A stretch of DNA of 64,000 nucleotides from Variovorax sp. ZS18.2.2. Its GTDB lineage: Bacteria; Pseudomonadota; Gammaproteobacteria; Burkholderiales; Burkholderiaceae_C. The DNA lies in contig NZ_JANLNM010000006.1 in the NCBI RefSeq assembly GCF_024701975.1, forward strand, positions 421,225-485,224. The letters run 5' to 3'. The translations under genes were made by a program, and so were the position numbers. Below are positions 23,724-31,727 of this stretch, one piece after another. The notes beneath the pieces were generated by a model, which saw nothing but the letters and a program-made list of their open reading frames with translations, was not told the DNA's origin and made no database searches. Positions within the stretch are counted from its first letter, which is position 1; each line of letters opens with the position of its first letter.

Positions 23724-25508
23724 TCAGTGGGTTGGAAGACCGGCAATGCGCATGCTTTGCACGATTTCCTGCAGTTGCGGTGAATTGGCCATTGGAGATC
23801 GGGCGACGAACCGCTCGATCGTGAAAAGTGGTTCGATGGTCAGCAATGCAGTGGCGACCTCTCGGGCGCGCGCCTCGTTGCCGCACATCGCGCTTGCAAC
23901 GACGAGAGTCTTGTACGTGGACGCATGCAGGCGATGGGACCTGAGCGAGCGTTCTGCCAGCATCGCCGACGTGGCGTATTCGCCCGCCGAGAGATAAGCG
24001 GTGGCGGCAAGCGATTCGTAGTAGTAGCGCGCAGGGTGCAGCGGCGAGAGCAGAAGCGCCCTGTCCGCGGCTTCGCGCGCCTGTTGGCCGAGGCCTTTCC
24101 AGGCATTCAGGGTGGCCATGAACAACCATGCCAGCGCTTCGTTCGGGTTCTCTGCAATCGCCATCTGGTACGAACGCTCGGCCGCGTCGAAATCCTTGAG
24201 CAGATAGCCCGCGATCTGTCCCTTGATCGTCATGGCCAATGACAAGGACGGATCGCGATCGGATGCGCGCTCAATTTCGAACATGGCGCGTTTCGCTTCG
24301 TGCTGCGGATCACCGAGCCAGCCGGAAGAGACACCGATCACGTACCACTGCCCGAGCCAGGCTCGCGGCATTCCGAAGCGCGGACGGCGCTCCGTGAGGT
24401 GTTCGAGCAGTTGCCGAGCGCGCGCGAAGTCGTCATGCGACTGGCGGTGCATGAGCGCGATCCCGCCGACCAGCAGCGAGTAGTCGTCCAGTGTTTCCGG
24501 TGGCTGATTGCGTGCGTGCCGGATGCGCGACTGGAGCAATGTGTCATACGCGCCGTTCGCAATGGCACCTACGAGTTCGCTCTGCTCATCGAAGAGATCT
24601 TCCAGCGATGCCGAGCGGCTATCGGTCCACAGGACGGTGCTGGTCTGCAGATCGCTCAATTCCGAACTGATGAACAAGCGCGCGCCGCGCACATGAAACG
24701 CGCCGGTCAGTGCGTAGCGCGCTCCGAGATGCCTTTCGATGGCCGCGGAATCCAGTGTGCGTCCCTTGAATGCGGCACAGGAAAGCCGCGACAGCACATG
24801 CAATTCGGTCCGAGCAAGTTGATGGATGACGGCATCTGAGATCAGGTCGCCGACCATGGCGTGCTGAGGATCGCCGCGTCGATTGTCGAAAGGAAGAACA
24901 GCAACCACCGTTTGGTCGGACGAGGTTTGGGCTTTGGTTTCGGTCGAGGCGGTGGGACGCGCATCGTTGGCGCCAATTCGGTAGATGCGTATCGGCTTGT
25001 CAATGTGCTTCAGATAGCACTCTCCAAGATCCTCGATGTCAGCATCGAGGCCGTCGATGAGTTCCTCTCTTGCCGCGACGGTCATGGCCGTCTGATGCGG
25101 CTGAGCCAAAGTGGCAACCCGCGCGGCGAGGTTCACGCCGTTGCCATAGATGTCCGTGCCATCGGCGTAGATGTCGGTTGCGTGCAGACCCGCGCGAAGC
25201 GACAAGGACTTGCCTGCTTGTAGCGGCGCGATGTTCGATGCCATCCACGCATGCATGGCATTCGCTGCCGCGGCAGCGAGCGGCACGGCATCGAACTCCA
25301 TCAGCAACCCATCCCCCAAGCTTTTCACAAGCCGCCCTTGGTTGGCCGGCAGGATGACCTGGTTCACGTGGGCAAGAAAAGCTTGCCAACGCTGAATCAC
25401 GCCCAGTTCATCCGCCTGCATGAGACTGACCGATTCCACGAGATCGACGATCAGCACCACCTTGCGGTGGCGTTGAAGGTTGAACCCGGCATCGGCCGAT
25501 GCAGGCAT
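23724..25508 (-). CDS. class III adenylate/guanylate cyclase with TolB-like domain and TPR repeats
   Basis: 594-residue cytosolic signalling protein. The N-terminal cyclase domain (residues 15-180) keeps the metal aspartates Asp22 (VDLVES) and Asp66 (KSLGDG), purine-binding Lys62 and the transition-state pair Asn126 and Arg130 (NLAAR), so it should be catalytic. Residues about 200-330 resemble the TolB N-terminal domain (VVAVLPFDNRRGD), followed by TPR-like helical repeats to the C-terminus (ALAWLFMATLNAWKGLGQQA and others). ATG 25508 has an AAGGGA ribosome site; the ATG at 25535 has its purine run touching the start. It is the first gene of the three-gene operon and divergent from a lipoprotein gene. 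Confidence 0.9.
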   Translation of the reverse strand: MPASADAGFNLQRHRKVVLIVDLVESVSLMQADELGVIQRWQAFLAHVNQVILPANQGRLVKSLGDGLLMEFDAVPLAAAAANAMHAWMASNIAPLQAGKSLSLRAGLHATDIYADGTDIYGNGVNLAARVATLAQPHQTAMTVAAREELIDGLDADIEDLGECYLKHIDKPIRIYRIGANDARPTASTETKAQTSSDQTVVAVLPFDNRRGDPQHAMVGDLISDAVIHQLARTELHVLSRLSCAAFKGRTLDSAAIERHLGARYALTGAFHVRGARLFISSELSDLQTSTVLWTDSRSASLEDLFDEQSELVGAIANGAYDTLLQSRIRHARNQPPETLDDYSLLVGGIALMHRQSHDDFARARQLLEHLTERRPRFGMPRAWLGQWYVIGVSSGWLGDPQHEAKRAMFEIERASDRDPSLSLAMTIKGQIAGYLLKDFDAAERSYQMAIAENPNEALAWLFMATLNAWKGLGQQAREAADRALLLSPLHPARYYYESLAATAYLSAGEYATSAMLAERSLRSHRLHASTYKTLVVASAMCGNEARAREVATALLTIEPLFTIERFVARSPMANSPQLQEIVQSMRIAGLPTH

Positions 25509-25662
25509 GTTGGTATCCCTTGACGACAAGGTCATCCTCCCCAGGATGGAGCAATCCGCGAAACGAGGCGGCGGGCGTCTCGTAGTTCTTTTTCGCGATA
25601 GTAACGGGATGTTGTGACTTTGGTACACATTCCGCCGCTCGACGTAGCGCGGCACCTTGTCT

Positions 25663-25749
25663 CCTCCGCGATGGGGAGGCGCCTCGAGGCCAAGGCCAGA
25701 ACACTGGCCGACATCGGAATCCGCGTCGGATTCCGGCTTGTCACACAAG
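25663..25749 (+). promoter_or_regulatory. cluster of five inverted repeats in the leader of the next lipoprotein gene
   Basis: Five dyads follow one another in the 255-base divergent gap: CCTCC/GGAGG (25663-25679), the palindrome GCCTCGAGGC (25681-25690), GGCCAG-AACA-CTGGCC (25694-25709), GGAATCC-GCGTC-GGATTCC (25716-25734) and CTTGT-CAC-ACAAG (25737-25749). The last ends 14 bases before the ATG at 25764. An RNA leader here would fold heavily. No known riboswitch is recognised. Confidence 0.55.
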
Positions 25750-25763
25750 GCCGAGAGGTTTCC

Positions 25764-27887
25764 ATGAAGCAGGTACTTTTTTCTTCTGCCCGCCGCGGGG
25801 CGGTCATCGGTGCGTTTTCCCTGGTCCTTGTGGCCTGTGGCGGTGGAGGCGGTGGGAGTGGCGCAGGCGGGTGGCCCGTGGGGCCTGTCGGTGGTGGCAC
25901 ACCGGTCGAACCACCCCCCGTGGCGTCGAGCAGCACGCTCAGCGGTGTGGCGGCCACGGGTGCCGCATTCGTGCAGGCTGCGATCACTGTGACCGATGCT
26001 ACGGGCGCAACGGTCTGCAGCACCACTACCGATTCCGGTGGAAGCTACCGCTGCATCCTGCCGGTCGGCACCAAGGCGCCGCTGGTCATACGCGCTGCGC
26101 GCGACGAGCAGGTTCTGTACAGCGCCACGGCGAGTTCGGCCGACGGCACCGCCAACGTGACGCCGCTCACCACGATCGTCGTGTCCAGGCTTGCGCCGCA
26201 GGGCCATCCGGGCAACCTGGCTGCTGCGATTCAGTTGGCACCCGGGACCGTGACTGCCAACACCTTGCGGTCCCAGGTGAGCGCTTTGGTCGCGGCACTG
26301 CAGCCGCTGTTGAAGGCCTTGGGCCTGAACGAAAGCATCGATCCGATCGGCGGCGTGTTCTCCGCCGATGGCACAGGCCAGGACAAGTTGCTCGACACCA
26401 TTTCGGTCAGCGTGCGACCTGACGGTTCTGCCGCGAATGTCGAAATCACCGTCAAGACGCTGCCGGCCGCGGCCGGCAGCGCACCGCTGTCGATCGTGTT
26501 CCGCAGCAGCGATGCGGCAATCCCGGCGCTGCCGGCCACGCTGACCGCGCAACAACTTGCGCCCGTGCCCGCACCCGGCGTGGTGTCCGACTTGTTGAAG
26601 CGTCTGAGTGCCTGCTACGCGCTGCCGCTGTCACAGCGCGTCAACGCGAGCAGCGATGCGGGCAACGCCATCGGTACCGCGGCCGATGTCATCGCGCCGG
26701 CCTGCCGCACGCTGTTCGAGGGAGACGATCCGGCCAACTACGTCGTCAATGGCCGAGGCGTCGGACGCAATGCAAACAACGTCGGCGCTTTTGCGAGCCT
26801 GTTCCGCGCAGGTGCGACGGGACTCCGATGGGAGCAGGGCAATGTCGAGTTCTTCCGCGACGGCAGCACCATGGTCCTGAGCTACCGGTGGACCGACGCG
26901 TTCGGCAACACCGACACCGACACCCTCGCAGCGCGCGAGGTCGGGGGCGTTCTCAAGCTCACAGGCAACGGCAATGCCTACAACGTCAGCGTGCGCCCTT
27001 TCGCCCAGAACCGCGAATTGCTCAACACGCCGGCCTTCAACTCCTTCACCACTGGCTACAACATCAGCATCGACAACCGCATCGACGGCGCCGGCAGCCC
27101 GGTTTTCAGCAAGGTGAAGGTGACCGCGCCCACGGGCGAGCAGCGCATCTACCTGCCGCAGCCGGGCCTGTCCTACCTGGTGGTGACGCGCGACGATGGC
27201 CTCACGCCCACGGCGACCCCGGTCTTCCGACTGCGCGGCGAATACCAGAACGCGGTCACGCCCGGCAACCCGAGCGAAAAAGAGAGCGGCATCTATTTCG
27301 TCAGCCCGCAGTACACCGATGCGCGAATCGCCGCACTGAACAACCAGGGCGCGTGGACATTGGAGTTCGTTCACGCCGACAGCGCCGTGCAGAACGTGGT
27401 GCAGCACCATCGCACGCTGTCGCGGCCGCTGACGATCGGAGAGATTCGGCAGTCGGCCTTTGCGGAGGTCACCCCGGCGCTGCGTGCCGAACTGGTCGCC
27501 GCGAGTAAGACCACCGGCGACTTCGCCTTCGGCGCGCCGAGCCAGGCAGAGCCGAACATCGTCGACTTCAGCGCCGATGGCAATCAGGACGGCTGGGCCG
27601 TGCCGGTCGGCGCCTTGGCACCGACTTCGTTCAGCGCGCTGGGCCGCGCGCCTGCCGGTGCCTCCGCGCCCGGCGCGCGTTTCAATGACACCACCGGTGT
27701 CAGTGGTCAGGCGCGCAAGGTGCAACTCTTGTGCTCGCCACAGACTGCGGCAGACACGCATTGCGACACCCGCTTCGGTGCCCCGCAGTACGCCGAGGGC
27801 AGCACCGTCAACAGTTTCGAACTTTGGGCGCGCAGCTCGCGGCAGGTCGAGATGAGCAGGCTGCTGGGCCTCTACAAGCTGCAATGA
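25764..27887 (+). CDS. large lipoprotein with Ig-like N-terminal domain, function unknown
   Basis: 707-residue predicted lipoprotein: signal peptide with lipobox LVAC (Cys22) followed by a Gly-rich tether. Residues about 50-130 look like a carboxypeptidase-regulatory or Ig-like beta-sandwich (SGVAATGAAFVQAAITVTDA, DSGGSYRC). The remainder has no motif I recognise; three Cys pairs late in the chain could be disulfides. ATG 25764 was chosen for the signal peptide and a GAGAGG ribosome site. The stop overlaps an ATG that could begin the next gene, and the two form an operon of paired lipoproteins. Confidence 0.8.
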   Translation: MKQVLFSSARRGAVIGAFSLVLVACGGGGGGSGAGGWPVGPVGGGTPVEPPPVASSSTLSGVAATGAAFVQAAITVTDATGATVCSTTTDSGGSYRCILPVGTKAPLVIRAARDEQVLYSATASSADGTANVTPLTTIVVSRLAPQGHPGNLAAAIQLAPGTVTANTLRSQVSALVAALQPLLKALGLNESIDPIGGVFSADGTGQDKLLDTISVSVRPDGSAANVEITVKTLPAAAGSAPLSIVFRSSDAAIPALPATLTAQQLAPVPAPGVVSDLLKRLSACYALPLSQRVNASSDAGNAIGTAADVIAPACRTLFEGDDPANYVVNGRGVGRNANNVGAFASLFRAGATGLRWEQGNVEFFRDGSTMVLSYRWTDAFGNTDTDTLAAREVGGVLKLTGNGNAYNVSVRPFAQNRELLNTPAFNSFTTGYNISIDNRIDGAGSPVFSKVKVTAPTGEQRIYLPQPGLSYLVVTRDDGLTPTATPVFRLRGEYQNAVTPGNPSEKESGIYFVSPQYTDARIAALNNQGAWTLEFVHADSAVQNVVQHHRTLSRPLTIGEIRQSAFAEVTPALRAELVAASKTTGDFAFGAPSQAEPNIVDFSADGNQDGWAVPVGALAPTSFSALGRAPAGASAPGARFNDTTGVSGQARKVQLLCSPQTAADTHCDTRFGAPQYAEGSTVNSFELWARSSRQVEMSRLLGLYKLQ

Positions 27888-27901
27888 AGCTGGAGAACGC
27901 C

Positions 27902-29404
27902 ATGACCACCACACGACTGCATCGCTTTCTGGGCTTGGCGTGTCTCGCCATGCTCGGCGCCTGTGCCACGGACAAGTACGACAACAACACCGCCAGCAAC
28001 TGGGAGGATCTGCGCCGCTCCGGTGCCGAGCCAGTGACCCATCACGCGCTCGAGCAGGTCAACCTGATCGAGCTGCTCGACCCGAAGGGCCTGGCGAAGC
28101 AAGCCTACGAACGCGAGCGCGACGGCCGCAAGGGTTGGGACAGGCTGACTTACTCCGTTCGCTACGACCTGGTGTTCGCCGGCTTCTCGACGCGCGCGGA
28201 CGAAGCGACGCCCGAGGAGCGCCGCAATCTGGCGCAAAACCGCCTGCTGGCGGCCTCCGAACGTCGGTGCGGCCGGTTTTTCCAGTTCCTCAAGAAGGAT
28301 AACTCCGACGTGAACTTCCAATTCGCCGTCGGCAGCAGCGTGCTGGCCACTGCAGGCGCGTTGGTGCCCGGCATTCGGGCTGCCCAGAATCTGTCGGGCC
28401 TGAGCGCGTTGGTGTCGGGCGTGCGCGCCGAGTACAACAACGAGTACTACGCCAATTTGGCCGTCTCCGTGATCACGAAGGCCATCGACGAAAAGCGCAA
28501 GGAGCTGCGTATCCAGCTGCAGGCGGCACAGGCGCAACCCTATGCCCGCTACGACATTGCCGCCGCCGTGGCCGATGGCGTGCGCTACGACGCGTCCTGC
28601 AACATCGCCAATGGGCTGGAGCAGGCCAACGAAGCGCTGCAGAGGCTCAACGAGCCGGGGCGCGACGCCATCAACCGGGCCCTGCTCAAGGACAGGCTTG
28701 CCCGTGCGCTGGCGTCTGGCGATGTGAAAGCCATGGACGAGTTCAACAAGCTGGCCGCGGCGCTGAACATCGAAGCGAGTTCCTTGCTGGTGGGCGGAAT
28801 GCCGTTGGCTGCCGGTGATGCGGTGCTGCGCGGTGGCGCCGGGCCGGCCTACGATGCGACGCGCGGAACGGATGTCGTGGCGGCCGCTGCGCAGTCCTTC
28901 GGGCGGACCGAGCGGACGCTGAAAGTGCTGGAGGACGATCTCGTGGGCGTGATCGGGGACAAGGCCACGCCCGCGGCGACGGCCACGTTGACCACGGCGT
29001 TGAAATCGCTGCGTTCGGCGCTCGGGACGCAGTTCTCGGACAAGGAGGGCGCAACCGCTTTCGGTTGCTTTGCCGATGCCAAGGCCATCGCGGAGACCTT
29101 GACCCGGACCCGGAACGCAGCCCTGCAAGCCAAGGCAATGGGGGCGGATGAACGCAGCACAGCCGATGCGCTGGAGGATGCAAGAAGGGCGACAGTCGGC
29201 TTGGTCGCCAAGCTCGATCGCTATGAACGTGCCGTTGGAGAAGTAGCCACCAAGGCCAGTGGTGACCTGCGCAAGAAATTCAGCGCGGAGAAACCGGACT
29301 TCGATGCAGGGGTCAAGGCCGTGGCGGGCGAACTCGGCTTCGAGAAGGTCGAGGCGGGCATTGGCGCGGCGCGCCTGTGCAGTGCCAAGCCAAAGAAGAC
29401 CTGA
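27902..29404 (+). CDS. helical lipoprotein, function unknown
   Basis: 500-residue predicted lipoprotein with lipobox LGAC and then a mainly helical, coiled-coil-prone body (EKRKELRIQLQAAQAQPYAR, NEALQRLNEPGRDAINRALLKDRLARAL). A short hydrophobic Gly/Ala stretch lies near residue 150. ATG 27902 has GGAGA at good spacing; an in-frame ATG at 27884, which overlaps the upstream stop as ATGA, would add six residues. Co-transcribed with the preceding lipoprotein. No family is recognised. Confidence 0.78.
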   Translation: MTTTRLHRFLGLACLAMLGACATDKYDNNTASNWEDLRRSGAEPVTHHALEQVNLIELLDPKGLAKQAYERERDGRKGWDRLTYSVRYDLVFAGFSTRADEATPEERRNLAQNRLLAASERRCGRFFQFLKKDNSDVNFQFAVGSSVLATAGALVPGIRAAQNLSGLSALVSGVRAEYNNEYYANLAVSVITKAIDEKRKELRIQLQAAQAQPYARYDIAAAVADGVRYDASCNIANGLEQANEALQRLNEPGRDAINRALLKDRLARALASGDVKAMDEFNKLAAALNIEASSLLVGGMPLAAGDAVLRGGAGPAYDATRGTDVVAAAAQSFGRTERTLKVLEDDLVGVIGDKATPAATATLTTALKSLRSALGTQFSDKEGATAFGCFADAKAIAETLTRTRNAALQAKAMGADERSTADALEDARRATVGLVAKLDRYERAVGEVATKASGDLRKKFSAEKPDFDAGVKAVAGELGFEKVEAGIGAARLCSAKPKKT

Positions 29405-29408
29405 GTGA

Positions 29409-29434
29409 GGTCCGCGGTCGCGGGCTCGCGGACC
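29409..29434. terminator. hairpin between convergent lipoprotein genes
   Basis: Eight-base arms GGTCCGCG / CGCGGACC with a ten-base loop directly after the stop at 29404. No T run follows on either side, so it is only a possible terminator for the convergent pair. Confidence 0.4.
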
Positions 29435-29459
29435 CTCCCGTGATTCGAATGTGCGCGGG

Positions 29460-29900
29460 TCAGCGCCCCGTGCTGCTCAACGTCGCCACGGTCCGCCCGC
29501 CAGCATCGAGCAGCGCCAGCCGCCCCGGCGCAAGGCTGTAGCTCGTCGTGCTCTGCAGGGCCGAGAGGAACTGCGCCTCGTTGGCGCCGCGCACCGGGTC
29601 GGCGCAGGCCATGCGCGTGGAAGCCAGCTGCCCGATCTTCAGCGTGATGCCGCTGCGGGTGAACGTGCCCGACACGCGGTTGCATCCCCCCGATCCGCTC
29701 ACGCGCCCGCTGCTGCGGTCGAACTGGATCTGCGCATCGCCGCCCGGCGCGATGGGCTCGTCGCCCAACTGCGCGAGGCGCCACACCGGGCCTTCGATGG
29801 GTTCGTCCAGGCTGATGCCGCTCCCGCAGCCGGTCAAGGTGGTCAGCAGCGCGGCCGTTGCAAGCACGGGGAGCGCAATGTGGCGGGCGAAGGAACGCAT
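29460..29900 (-). CDS. META-domain (HslJ-like) lipoprotein
   Basis: 146-residue lipoprotein: signal peptide with lipobox LTGC, then a META domain with WRLAQLGDEPIA, a Gly-rich SGRVSGSGGCNRVSG signature and KIGQLASTRMAC. The motif Cys (GGCN) and the Cys of MACAD are the conserved pair of the family. META/HslJ proteins are linked to heat-shock and novobiocin resistance phenotypes, but the mechanism is unclear. ATG 29900 has an AAGGAAAG ribosome site. It lies 62 bases downstream of hipA on the same strand. Confidence 0.88.
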   Translation of the reverse strand: MRSFARHIALPVLATAALLTTLTGCGSGISLDEPIEGPVWRLAQLGDEPIAPGGDAQIQFDRSSGRVSGSGGCNRVSGTFTRSGITLKIGQLASTRMACADPVRGANEAQFLSALQSTTSYSLAPGRLALLDAGGRTVATLSSTGR

Positions 29901-29962
29901 GGCCAGTCTTTCCTTTTGAATCTGCAACAAGATGAATCGGGCGCCATCGTATGCGACGTGGC

Positions 29963-31297
29963 TTAGCTCGCCAATGTCGCCAACGCCACGCCGCCCGCCA
30001 GCCGGGCCTCCACGCAGCGCCGCACGCTGGGCGGTGTGCCGTCCCGGGCGAGCAGCGCGGGCCATTCGGCTTGCGCTTGGCGCACCGTGTCGCGGGCAAT
30101 GGCCATGAGCCGCGCCGGGCGCAGCAGGCCCGCCGAGCGCAGCAGGGCATCCAGCGCCGGCCAGTCGAAGGCGCGCAACTTCGCGTCGATCGCGCGGTTC
30201 ACGCCGTAGTCGCCGGCCGGCACGTCCTCGAAGAAGGCAGCCACGCACACCGGGTCGTAGAGCGGCGCCAGCACCGGCGTCACGCCGTCGGGGTAGCGCA
30301 GCGCCCAGTTCTTCAGGTGCGCGTCGCTGTTGCCCAGCAGGATGAACGCGACGATGCGTCGCACGCACTCGCGCACGTCGGCCACCGGGTTCGGCGAGAG
30401 CCTGTCGAGCACGCGCAGCATCGCGGGCCAGTCGACCGCCAGGCCGCGGCCGTATTTCTGTCGGGGCTCGTACTGCAGCACTTGCGCGAACTCCTCCATG
30501 TGGATGCGCCCGCCTTCCTGCGTGCGGTCGAAGCGGCGCACCGCGAGGATCTGCTCGAAGCGCACCTGCTCGGGCAGGTCGGCGTCGGCACGGCCGATCA
30601 CGCTGGCTTCGGCGCAATCGAGGCCCAGCGCGCCGCAGAGGCGATAGCCGGTGAACTCGTTGTCGACCAGGTCAGGATGCCGCGTGCTCGGCAGCTTGAG
30701 GATGAAGGAGCCGGCCGCTCCATGGCGCCGTACCACGTAGCGCCGCCCGTCCTGCACGGCTGAAAACTTGGTCACCACGCCCGGGATGGCGGCGGCGTCT
30801 TCCACCGGCATTTCGACGAAGCCGGGCTCCAGCACGTCGAGCCCGAGCGCGGTGTGCCAGTGGCGCACGGTGTCGGGAATGCCTTCGGCCGTCGGCACCG
30901 GCTCGACCTCGAGCGCGCCCATCAGGTCGTGGCCGGCGGCCGCCAGCAGCTCGAACTCGTCGTCGGCCGCGCAGCCGCGCTGCTGCGCAAGGCGTTCGCG
31001 GTTGTGGCCTTCGGGCAGCAGGTTCTGGAAGTAGCTCGGCCAGTGGCCGTCGCTGCGCGAGACGCGAGTGTCGCGCGCCGAGGCCAGGATGGCGCGGGTC
31101 GAAGCCTCGTCCGCACCGCGGTAGGCGAGCGAAAGCGTCGGGCGGCCCGCATCGGCGATGTACGCCTCGTCGAACGACACGCGCAGGATGTCGCCGTACT
31201 GCGAGAGATAGCCGATGGCGCGCCGCCCACCATCCGGCGCATGCAGGTACATCCGCAGGTAGCGGATGCCGGTGTTGAAGGCGGCGCGGGTGCTCAC
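29963..31297 (-). CDS. hipA: type II toxin HipA, serine/threonine kinase
   Basis: HipA-type kinase toxin; the E. coli enzyme phosphorylates glutamyl-tRNA synthetase and causes persistence. The 444-residue protein has the HipA N-terminal domain (FQNLLPEGHNRERL, residues 90-103), ATP-binding Lys201 in FILKLPS, the catalytic loop GNSDAHLKN with Asp325 and Asn330, and metal-binding Asp348 in PLYD. All key residues are present, so the kinase should be active. Its ATG overlaps the hipB stop by four bases. Confidence 0.93.
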   Translation of the reverse strand: MSTRAAFNTGIRYLRMYLHAPDGGRRAIGYLSQYGDILRVSFDEAYIADAGRPTLSLAYRGADEASTRAILASARDTRVSRSDGHWPSYFQNLLPEGHNRERLAQQRGCAADDEFELLAAAGHDLMGALEVEPVPTAEGIPDTVRHWHTALGLDVLEPGFVEMPVEDAAAIPGVVTKFSAVQDGRRYVVRRHGAAGSFILKLPSTRHPDLVDNEFTGYRLCGALGLDCAEASVIGRADADLPEQVRFEQILAVRRFDRTQEGGRIHMEEFAQVLQYEPRQKYGRGLAVDWPAMLRVLDRLSPNPVADVRECVRRIVAFILLGNSDAHLKNWALRYPDGVTPVLAPLYDPVCVAAFFEDVPAGDYGVNRAIDAKLRAFDWPALDALLRSAGLLRPARLMAIARDTVRQAQAEWPALLARDGTPPSVRRCVEARLAGGVALATLAS

Positions 31298-31602
31298 CGG
31301 CTTTCGTCAGCCAGGCTCTGCGCGATCGACGGCGGCGCGCCCACGCCCGCCGGCTGGCCGAGCAGGCGGCCGCCCGAGCGCACGAAGTCTTCGAGCTGCG
31401 GGCGCAGGGTAGCGGGCACGGGCATCAACTCCAGCCCCAGCACGCGGGCCATTTCGAGCAGCGTCGACAGGCGCGGATCGATCTGGCCGCTTTCGATGCG
31501 CTGCACCGTCATGCGCGAAAGGCCAGCCTGGGTAGCCAGCGCTTCCTGGCTCAGGCCGCCAGCCCTGCGGGCTTTTTCTAGTTCTTCGGTGAGTTGGAGC
31601 AT
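31294..31602 (-). CDS. hipB: antitoxin HipB, XRE-family repressor
   Basis: 102-residue DNA-binding antitoxin with a lambda-repressor-type helix-turn-helix (LEKARRAGGLSQEALATQAGLSRMTVQRIE) covering residues 8-60 and a C-terminal tail that should contact HipA. ATG 31602 is chosen; an in-frame TTG at 31635 would add 11 basic residues, and neither has a strong ribosome site. It should repress its own promoter; a dyad TAGCA-A-TGCTA lies 28-38 bases upstream. Confidence 0.88.
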   Translation of the reverse strand: MLQLTEELEKARRAGGLSQEALATQAGLSRMTVQRIESGQIDPRLSTLLEMARVLGLELMPVPATLRPQLEDFVRSGGRLLGQPAGVGAPPSIAQSLADESR

Positions 31603-31629
31603 TGGCGTACGCTTTCTCTTCAGATTGAG

Positions 31630-31640
31630 TAGCAATGCTA
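31630..31640. promoter_or_regulatory. candidate HipB operator
   Basis: TAGCA-A-TGCTA dyad in the A/T-rich stretch upstream of hipB. Position fits an autoregulatory operator, although the classical HipB operator of E. coli has a different sequence (TATCC-N8-GGATA). Confidence 0.35.
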
Positions 31641-31665
31641 TCTATCTAGGGACGAATGAGCAATA

Positions 31666-31691
31666 AAAAAGCGACCCTTGAGTCGCTTTTT
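31666..31691. terminator. bidirectional intrinsic terminator between cnoX and hipBA
   Basis: Ten-base arms AAAAAGCGAC / GTCGCTTTTT around CCTTGA. A and T runs on both sides make it work in either direction. On the minus strand it ends cnoX transcription just before the hipBA promoter region. Confidence 0.88.
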
Positions 31692-31727
31692 CTATTTGAT
31701 GCGCATCGAACTGCGCATTTTGTGCTT

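Noticed and set aside
25614..25763. Upstream extension of the 707-residue lipoprotein to an ATG at 25614
   Set aside because: It would bury the signal peptide and run through the hairpin cluster; the start at 25764 has a ribosome site and an immediate lipoprotein signal.
25509..26555. N-terminal extension of the cyclase frame to 26555
   Set aside because: The extra 349 codons are antisense to the lipoprotein gene and resemble no domain; a proper ribosome site supports the start at 25508.
31603..31635. TTG start of hipB adding 11 residues
   Set aside because: ATG 31602 lies directly before the conserved helical start and the extension is basic and unlike HipB; kept only as an alternative.
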